Positions 59,068-64,000 of a stretch of 64,000 bases of DNA are shown here, in pieces. The DNA is from Fuscovulum blasticum DSM 2131 (GTDB taxonomy: Bacteria; Pseudomonadota; Alphaproteobacteria; Rhodobacterales; Rhodobacteraceae). The stretch spans positions 124,001 to 188,000 of the forward strand of contig NZ_PZKE01000004.1 of assembly GCF_003034965.1 (NCBI RefSeq), read 5' to 3'. The notes beneath the pieces are model-generated. The model saw only the letters and a list, made by a program, of their open reading frames with translations, was not told the origin of the DNA and did not search any database. Every line of letters starts with the position of its first letter. Position 1 is the first letter of the stretch. The translations under genes and the position numbers were made by a program.

Positions 59068-59829
59068 ATGTTCGAGGTTGCCACCGACATCGCGGCGCTG
59101 CTGGTTCTGGCCGCCTTTCTGGCCGGCTTCGTTGATTCCATCGCCGGGGGCGGCGGGCTGATCACCGTGCCCGCGCTGCTGCTGGCGGGGGCAAACCCGG
59201 TGCAGGCGCTGGCCACGAACAAGTTGCAGGGCACCTTCGGTTCGGCCACCGCCGCCGTGACCTATGCCCGTGCAGGGCATGTGCGGCTGGGGTCGCAACT
59301 GCCGATGGCCGCGATTGCCTGCGTGGCCGGGGCGGCGGGGGCGCTGGTCGCGCATCTGATCCCGGCCGAGGTGCTGCGCCTGATCATGCCGGTGGTGCTG
59401 ATCGGCGTCGCGGGCTTCTTCGCCTTTCGCAAGGGCCTGTCGGATGACGACCGCGTGCAGCGGATGCGCCCCGCCGTCTTTGCCCTGACGGCGGTGCCGC
59501 TGATCGCGGCCTATGACGGGTTCTTCGGGCCGGGAACCGGCAGTTTCTTCATGATGGGCTTCGTGCTGCTGGCCGGCTACGGCGTGCTCAAGTCCACGGC
59601 GCATACCAAGCTGTTGAACTTCGCCTCGAACCTTGGGTCGCTTCTGGTCTTCATCCCCTCGGGCGCAACATGGTGGGCGGTGGGAATGGCCATGGCGGTG
59701 GCGCAGGTGGCGGGCGCGGCGATCGGGGCGCGGGCGGCGATGCGGATCGGATCGCGGCTGATCCGGCCGCTGCTGGTGGTCACCTCAACCGCGATGGCGC
59801 TGCGGCTGATCTGGCAGGCTTTGGGGTGA
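59068..59829 (+). CDS. TSUP-family (TauE/SafE) membrane transporter
   Basis: A 253-residue protein with about eight hydrophobic helices and the duplicated TSUP layout. FLAGFVDSIAGGGGLITVPALL (about 18-39) is the first repeat motif and GFFGPGTGSFFMMGFVLLAGYGVL the second. Family members export sulfite, sulfoacetate or related anions, or take some up. It follows the GNAT gene by 7 bases; no sulfur genes are nearby, so the substrate is open. Confidence 0.88.
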   Translation: MFEVATDIAALLVLAAFLAGFVDSIAGGGGLITVPALLLAGANPVQALATNKLQGTFGSATAAVTYARAGHVRLGSQLPMAAIACVAGAAGALVAHLIPAEVLRLIMPVVLIGVAGFFAFRKGLSDDDRVQRMRPAVFALTAVPLIAAYDGFFGPGTGSFFMMGFVLLAGYGVLKSTAHTKLLNFASNLGSLLVFIPSGATWWAVGMAMAVAQVAGAAIGARAAMRIGSRLIRPLLVVTSTAMALRLIWQALG

Positions 59830-59953
59830 CGGTCCCGCAAGGCGGCTGCACCCTTGCGATTTCAATGATCCTCTAGGCCGTTGACCGGGGCTTAACCTTT
59901 TGCCCCGGCGGGTGCAGTCTGGCCGAAACGAATGGCAGCAGCGGAGAAGCAGG

Positions 59954-60658
59954 ATGTCTGACGGCAAGGTGGTTCTGGTCACGGCGGGCGGGTCGGGCAT
60001 GGGGGCGGCCTGCGCCCGGCATCTGGCGGAAACCGGCTGGCGGGTGGGCATCCTGTCCTCGTCCGGCAAGGGCGAGGCGCTGGCGGATGAACTGGGCGGT
60101 GTCGGCGTTACCGGATCGAACCAGAACGAGGCCGATCTGCAACGCGCCGTCGATGCGGTGATGGCCCGCTGGGGCCGGATTGACGGGCTGGTCAACTCGG
60201 CCGGCCATGGGCCGCGCGCACCCATCCTGCAAATCAGCGATGCCGACTGGCACCGGGGGCTTGAGGTCTATTTCCTGAACGTCGTCCGCGCCGCGCGTCT
60301 GGTGACCCCGATCCTTGAGGCGCAGGGCGGCGGGGCCATCGTCAACATCTCCACCGCCTGGGCCTTCGAGCCTTCGGCGATGTTCCCGACCAGCGCGGTG
60401 GCGCGGGCCGGGCTGGCGGCTTTTACCAAGGTGTTCGCCGACAGCTATGCCGCGAAGAACATCCGCATGAACAATGTGCTGCCCGGCTGGATCGACAGCC
60501 TGCCCGCCACCGAGGAACGCCGGCAGAGCGTGCCGATGGAACGCTACGGCACCGCCGAGGAGATTGCCGCGACCGTGGCCTTCCTGCTGTCTGACGGGGC
60601 GGGCTACATCACCGGGCAGAACCTGCGGGTGGATGGCGGGCTGACCCGCAGCGTGTGA
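59954..60658 (+). CDS. SDR-family oxidoreductase with altered active site
   Basis: A 234-residue classical-SDR fold protein: VVLVTAGGSGMGAACARHLA (nucleotide-binding TGxxxGxG variant), VNSAGHGPRAPILQ (NNAG equivalent), IVNISTAWAF with the catalytic Ser region, and FLLSDGAGYITGQNLRVDGGLT at the end. The usual YxxxK is replaced: the aligned segment reads MFPTSAVARAGLAAF, with no Tyr and with Arg in place of Lys. It may use a different mechanism or have lost dehydrogenase activity. ATG 59954 is preceded by GGAGAAGCAGG. A terminator follows at 60800. Confidence 0.82.
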   Translation: MSDGKVVLVTAGGSGMGAACARHLAETGWRVGILSSSGKGEALADELGGVGVTGSNQNEADLQRAVDAVMARWGRIDGLVNSAGHGPRAPILQISDADWHRGLEVYFLNVVRAARLVTPILEAQGGGAIVNISTAWAFEPSAMFPTSAVARAGLAAFTKVFADSYAAKNIRMNNVLPGWIDSLPATEERRQSVPMERYGTAEEIAATVAFLLSDGAGYITGQNLRVDGGLTRSV

Positions 60659-60799
60659 GGACTCGCCAGCCTTTGCTGAAAAAATGGGCACCTCTGCGTG
60701 GGGCGCGATTTGCCATCTGTGGGTGCGCGTAGGCGGGTTTGTCAACGATTTCAGGCAGCAAGGCCGGAACGGGGCCGGGTGGCAAGTGTTTTCCAGGGG

Positions 60800-60827
60800 G
60801 TGGTAAGAAGGTTACCACGTTGTTTTT
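60800..60827 (+). terminator. Intrinsic terminator before the nickel operon
   Basis: GTGGTAA and TTACCAC form a 7-bp stem with a 5-base loop, followed by GTTGTTTTT. It lies about 140 bases after the SDR stop and separates it from the nickel transport operon. Confidence 0.75.
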
Positions 60828-60878
60828 AAGAGGAAAAATCTGCCGTCTTTGGCGATGCGGTCTTGCTGGAAGCTGGTG

Positions 60879-60906
60879 GTATGATCTACCGTCCTGAAAA
60901 TCATAC
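60879..60906. promoter_or_regulatory. NikR-type nickel operator
   Basis: GTATGA and TCATAC are separated by exactly 16 bases (28 bp in all), the same half-sites and spacing as the NikR operator of the Escherichia coli nik operon. It lies 16 bases before the start codon of the first nickel-transport gene, and overlaps a TATGAT that could be a -10 element. NikR with Ni2+ would repress the operon there. No nikR gene is in the window. Confidence 0.85.
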
Positions 60907-60922
60907 CTGACCGAGACCCGAG

Positions 60923-61699
60923 ATGCCTTGCCTTCCGAGCCGCCCCTTTGTCCTTGCCGCGATGCTGCTGGTCGCCGCCGCCGGACCGTCAGCCGCGCAT
61001 TTTCAGGAGATCATTCCCTCGGCCGACGTGCTGCCCGAAGGGGGAAAGGTCGCGCTGGATCTGGTCTTTACCCATCCGTTCGAAGGCGGGCCGGTGATGG
61101 AAATGGCGCGGCCGGTGGAAGTGGGGGTGCTGACCGCAGGCGCCATAACGGTGCTGACCGACCGTCTGGTCGAGGCGCCGCGAGACGGGGTAATGAGCTG
61201 GACACTGGAGCATGAGCTGGCCGAACCCGGCGCGTCGGTCTTTTACGTCACGCCCCAGCCCTATTGGGAACCGGCCGAGGGCAAGTTCATCGTGCATTAT
61301 GCCAAGGTCATCGTGGACAGTTTCGCCAGCGGCGAAGGCTGGGATGCGATGGTGGGCCTGCCGGTCGAGATCAGGCCGCTGACCCGGCCAACCGGGCTTT
61401 GGACCGGCAATGTCTTTACCGGCGTGGTGACGAAGGCTGGCCAGCCGGTGCCCTTTGCCGAGATCGAGGTCGAGTTGATCAACGACGGCGCGATCAAGCC
61501 GCCGAACGATGCCTATATCACCCAGGTGATCACGGCGGATGCCAACGGCACCTTCACCTATGCGATGCCGGTTTCGGGCTGGTGGGGCTTTGCCGCGCTG
61601 ATGGAAGGCGACAGCCCGATGACCGCGCCCGACGGGACCACGGTGCCGGTCGAGGAAGGGGCGCTGATCTGGGTTCACACCAATCCGGCGGTTCGCTGA
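60923..61699 (+). CDS. nikK: NikK-type periplasmic DUF4198 component of a nickel ECF transporter
   Basis: A 258-residue exported protein. A signal peptide (about 1-25, VLAAMLLVAAAGPSAA) is followed by a DUF4198 domain with beta-sandwich pattern: LPEGGKVALDLVFTHPFEGGP, TWTGNVF-like LWTGNVFTGVVTKAGQPVPFAEIEVELIN and a C-terminal WWGFAALMEG. After cleavage the N-terminus would begin AHFQ, offering a His near the amino group for metal binding. NikK proteins occur with NikM/NikL in nickel ECF systems and assist uptake. The NikR operator just upstream supports nickel specificity. Confidence 0.85.
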   Translation: MPCLPSRPFVLAAMLLVAAAGPSAAHFQEIIPSADVLPEGGKVALDLVFTHPFEGGPVMEMARPVEVGVLTAGAITVLTDRLVEAPRDGVMSWTLEHELAEPGASVFYVTPQPYWEPAEGKFIVHYAKVIVDSFASGEGWDAMVGLPVEIRPLTRPTGLWTGNVFTGVVTKAGQPVPFAEIEVELINDGAIKPPNDAYITQVITADANGTFTYAMPVSGWWGFAALMEGDSPMTAPDGTTVPVEEGALIWVHTNPAVR

Positions 61700-61700
61700 C

Positions 61701-62324
61701 ATGGCGCATATTCCCGATGGCATCCTGTCGCTTCCGGTGCTGATCGGCGGCGGTGCGCTGGCGGCAGTGGGCGTGGGTCTGGGCCTACGCGCCCTTGACG
61801 ACCGGGCGATCCCGCGCGTGGCGCTGCTGGCGGCGGTGTTCTTCGCCGCCTCGCTGGTGTCGATCCCGGTCGGGCCGTCCAGCGTGCATCTGCTGCTGTC
61901 GGGGCTGATGGGCCTTTTGCTGGGGATGGGGGTATTCCCGGCGGTTCTGGTGGCGCTGGCCCTGCAGGCGGTCCTGTTCGGCTTTGGCGGGCTGACAACG
62001 CTGGGGGTGAACACGGTGAACATCGCGCTGCCCGGTGCGATGGCGGGGCTGGTGCTGGGGCCGGTGATCCGGCGGCAGGTGCGGCCCGTGGTGGCCGGGG
62101 CGCTGGCGGGCATCGGCTCGGCGCTGGCGGTGCTGGCCACGGGCGGGGCGGTGGCGCTGTCGCTGTGGCTGTCGTCATCCGATTATGTGCCGGTCGCGCG
62201 GGTGCTGCTGGCAACCTATCTGCCGCTGGCCCTGGCCGAGGCGGTGGTGGCCGCGGTGGTGGTGGGCTTTCTGGCCCGGGTCGAGCCGGGGGCGCTGCGG
62301 CCTGTGGCGGCTGCAGGGGCATGA
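61701..62324 (+). CDS. nikM: Nickel ECF transporter S component NikM
   Basis: A 207-residue CbiM/NikM-family membrane protein. It starts MAHIPDG: removal of Met before Ala would leave the His as second residue, the arrangement that binds Ni2+/Co2+ in CbiM/NikM. Family helices include GPSSVHLLLSGLMGLLLG with a His expected to complete the metal site, and FGFGGLTTLGVNTVNIALPG. About six TM helices are present. Start is 1 base after the NikK stop; the stop overlaps NikL by 4 bases. Confidence 0.9.
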   Translation: MAHIPDGILSLPVLIGGGALAAVGVGLGLRALDDRAIPRVALLAAVFFAASLVSIPVGPSSVHLLLSGLMGLLLGMGVFPAVLVALALQAVLFGFGGLTTLGVNTVNIALPGAMAGLVLGPVIRRQVRPVVAGALAGIGSALAVLATGGAVALSLWLSSSDYVPVARVLLATYLPLALAEAVVAAVVVGFLARVEPGALRPVAAAGA

Positions 62325-62872
62325 TCTTGCGGCGGTTCCTGATCCTGCTTTGCGCGCTGCTGCTGGCAGGGCCTGCGGCGGCGCACAGCCTGCGGGTGTT
62401 TGCCAAGGTCGAGGGGGGGCAGGTCAGCGGCTATGGCTTTTTCATCGGCGGTGGCCGTCCGCAGGGCGTGGACTGGCTTGCGCAGATGGGGGCAGAGACG
62501 ATTGCCAAGGGGCAGACCGATGCCAGGGGCAGCTTTGGCTTTCCCGCCCCCGCCACGGTGACGGCTGATGTCGTGGTGACGGTGAACACGGGTGAGGGGC
62601 ACGTTGCCAGCACCACGCTGAAGCCCGAACGCTTTGGCGGCGCGCCGATGCCGGGGTCGGCTGTGACCGAACCGGCGGCGATGCCGGACGGGACCGGGGC
62701 GGCGTTGACCCGCGCCGAAGTCGAGGCGGCGGTTGCGGCGCAGGTGGCCCCGCTGATGGAGCGGATCGAGCAGATGGATGCGCGGATGCGGCTGACCGAC
62801 GTGCTGTCGGGCGTCTTCCTGATCCTGGGGCTGGCGGGTATGGCGCTTTGGGCGCGTGGCCGGCGCGGATGA
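62321..62872 (+). CDS. nikL: NikL-type periplasmic/membrane component of the nickel ECF transporter
   Basis: A 183-residue protein with a signal peptide (1-20, FLILLCALLLAGPAAA), a small beta domain (LRVFAKVEGGQVSGYGFFIGGGRP, ARGSFGFPAPATVTADVVVTV), a coiled-coil-like stretch (RAEVEAAVAAQVAPLMERIEQMDARMR) and a C-terminal TM helix (FLILGLAGMALWAR). The mature N-terminus would begin AHSL. NikL partners NikM in nickel ECF systems. Overlaps both neighbours by 4 bases. Confidence 0.85.
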   Translation: MILRRFLILLCALLLAGPAAAHSLRVFAKVEGGQVSGYGFFIGGGRPQGVDWLAQMGAETIAKGQTDARGSFGFPAPATVTADVVVTVNTGEGHVASTTLKPERFGGAPMPGSAVTEPAAMPDGTGAALTRAEVEAAVAAQVAPLMERIEQMDARMRLTDVLSGVFLILGLAGMALWARGRRG

Positions 62873-63579
62873 TGCTGCCGGGCGATCTGCGGCTGCGGAT
62901 GCTGGCCGGGTTCGGCGCGCTGGTGCTGATTGCGCCCTTGTCGCGTCAGGGACCGGCGGCGGCGGCTTTGGCGGCCGTGCTGGCGCTGTTCGCTGTACAG
63001 CGCCAGCCGCTGCCTTGGCGGCGGCTGTGGCACCTTGAGGCGTTCCTTGTGCTGCTGCTGGTCACGTTGCCCTTCACCCTGCCGGGAACGCCGCTGCTGC
63101 GGATCGGGCCGCTGGTGGCCAGCCATGAGGGGCTGGAACGCGCCGGGGTGGTGGCGGCCAAGGTTGCGGCGTCGGTCCTGCTGGTGACGCTGGTCTTTGC
63201 CGCGACCGAGCCCGAGCGGGTGGGGGCCGCACTGCGGGCGCTGCGCCTGCCCGAGCCGCTGGTGCGCATCTTTCTGGGTGTCGTGCGCTATCTGGCCCTG
63301 ATCCGGGCCGAGATGCAGCGCCTGCAGGATGCGATGCGGATGCGGTCGTTCCGTCCCGGATCGAACCGCCACACCTGGCGCAGCTATGGCCACCTTCTGG
63401 GCATGATGCTGCTGCGGGCCATGCAGCGGGCCGACCGGGTGGAGGAAGCGATGCGGATGCGCGGCTATGCCGGGCGGTTTCTGGCGGAAACACCGGCACG
63501 GCCGGCGGGGCGGGACTGGCTGGCTGGCCTCCTGCTGCTGGCCGGGGCGGCGGCGTTGCTGGCATGGGACATGGCATGA
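62869..63579 (+). CDS. nikQ: Nickel ECF transporter T component NikQ (CbiQ family)
   Basis: A 236-residue membrane coupling protein. The two Ala-Arg-Gly-type cytoplasmic motifs are visible as MQRLQDAMRMRSFRPG and EEAMRMRGYAGRF, which dock on the ATPase subunits; FLGVVRYLALIRAEM lies before them. Four to five TM helices flank this region. Start ATG 62869 overlaps nikL; ATG 62872 is adjacent and also possible. Overlaps nikO by 4 bases. Confidence 0.9.
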   Translation: MMLPGDLRLRMLAGFGALVLIAPLSRQGPAAAALAAVLALFAVQRQPLPWRRLWHLEAFLVLLLVTLPFTLPGTPLLRIGPLVASHEGLERAGVVAAKVAASVLLVTLVFAATEPERVGAALRALRLPEPLVRIFLGVVRYLALIRAEMQRLQDAMRMRSFRPGSNRHTWRSYGHLLGMMLLRAMQRADRVEEAMRMRGYAGRFLAETPARPAGRDWLAGLLLLAGAAALLAWDMA

Positions 63580-64000
63580 CCGCACCTGTGGTGATCGAGG
63601 AGGTGCAGGTGCTGCGCGACGGGCGCGCGGTGCTGGATGGCGCCACGCTGCGGCTGGGGCCGGGCGAGCGGCTGGCCATCGTCGGGCCGAACGGGGCGGG
63701 CAAGACCACGCTCTTGCGCGCGCTGGTGGGGCTTGAACCGCCCGCGCGTGGCCAGGTGGCGCTGTTCGGAGCCGACTGCCGGACCGAGGCCGATTTCCGC
63801 AAGGCCCGGCGCCGGATCGGCTTTCTGTTTCAGGACAGCGATGACCAGTTGTTCTGCCCCAGCGTGATCGAGGATGTGGCCTTCGGCCCGCTGAACCTTG
63901 GCGCGCCGCCCGCAGCGGCGCGGGCGGCCGCACAGGCGGCGCTGGACCGGCTGGAACTGGGCCATCTGGCGGACCGCTTCACCCACCGGCTTTCCGGTGG
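63576..64000 (+). CDS. nikO: Nickel ECF transporter ATPase NikO, N-terminal part
   Basis: The first 141 codons of a CbiO/NikO-type ATPase; the gene runs off the window. Walker A is VGPNGAGKTT (about 38-47) and the Q-loop LFQDSDDQLFCPSVIEDVAFGPLN, the long form typical of ECF ATPases; the last codons open the signature LSGG. Walker B and the rest lie outside. It completes the operon nikKMLQO. Confidence 0.92.
   Translation, partial: MTAPVVIEEVQVLRDGRAVLDGATLRLGPGERLAIVGPNGAGKTTLLRALVGLEPPARGQVALFGADCRTEADFRKARRRIGFLFQDSDDQLFCPSVIEDVAFGPLNLGAPPAAARAAAQAALDRLELGHLADRFTHRLSG

Overview
The window is a stretch of a high-GC alphaproteobacterial chromosome, most likely a phototrophic or nitrogen-fixing member of the Rhodobacterales (Rhodobacter-like Paracoccaceae). 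This rests on a cytochrome c2-type gene end, draT-draG (reversible ADP-ribosylation of nitrogenase Fe protein), the carboxyspermidine route to spermidine, Tat- and IalB-type exported proteins, a serC leader RNA and a Ni-type ECF transporter. No taxonomic marker such as rRNA is present, so the placement is inference.

Layout. 1-4.6 kb: end of a cytochrome c2, then an RND efflux pair closed by an intrinsic terminator. 4.65-7.0 kb: an AT-richer IS1595-type transposon carrying a ParA-like ATPase, inserted at the U-tract of that terminator and flanked by 13-bp direct repeats. 7.1-10.0 kb: draT-draG, convergent with a tyrosine-phosphatase/kinase-like fusion. 10.1-13.6 kb: carboxy(nor)spermidine dehydrogenase and decarboxylase, an array of five 11-bp repeats in their promoter region, and a membrane protein with a C-terminal OmpR/PhoB-type winged helix. 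13.9-16.6 kb: a trypsin-like/RTX/Hint exoprotein and a VIT-family membrane protein. 16.6-23.2 kb: a two-component system divergent from a five-gene operon (PepSY, poly-Asp protein, DUF2271 protein with a flavinylation-like motif, PepSY-flavoreductase, ApbE) that looks like a flavin-based electron export system.

23.3-28.8 kb: a seven-gene operon with an amino-acid-type ABC importer, a GntR/UTRA regulator, BtpA/SgcQ, AllA-like and PfkB proteins, probably a catabolic pathway of unknown substrate. 29.1-38.1 kb: an Opp/Dpp-type importer with an L,D-transpeptidase-like/aspartoacylase-like fusion, a class A beta-lactamase-like hydrolase and a divergent LysR regulator. 38.2-39.05 kb: decayed IS3 and IS1595 fragments. 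39.2-42.5 kb: IalB-like protein and an autotransporter with RTX-like Asn-Asp repeats. 42.7-52.4 kb: a divergent cluster with a GNAT and an N-acylamino-acid racemase-like enolase on one side, and RpiR, a second Dpp-type importer and an MlrC/M81 protein on the other. The two peptide clusters together suggest use of D-amino-acid-containing or murein-derived peptides.

52.4-53.8 kb: a truncated epimerase remnant, a HEPN-like orphan gene and tRNA-Pro(CGG). 53.9-60.7 kb: a PPP-like phosphatase, serA and serC (with leader RNA), divergent serB, a GNAT, a TSUP exporter and an SDR lacking the usual Tyr/Lys pair. 60.8-64 kb: a nickel ECF operon nikKMLQO behind a perfect NikR-type operator; the last gene runs off the window.
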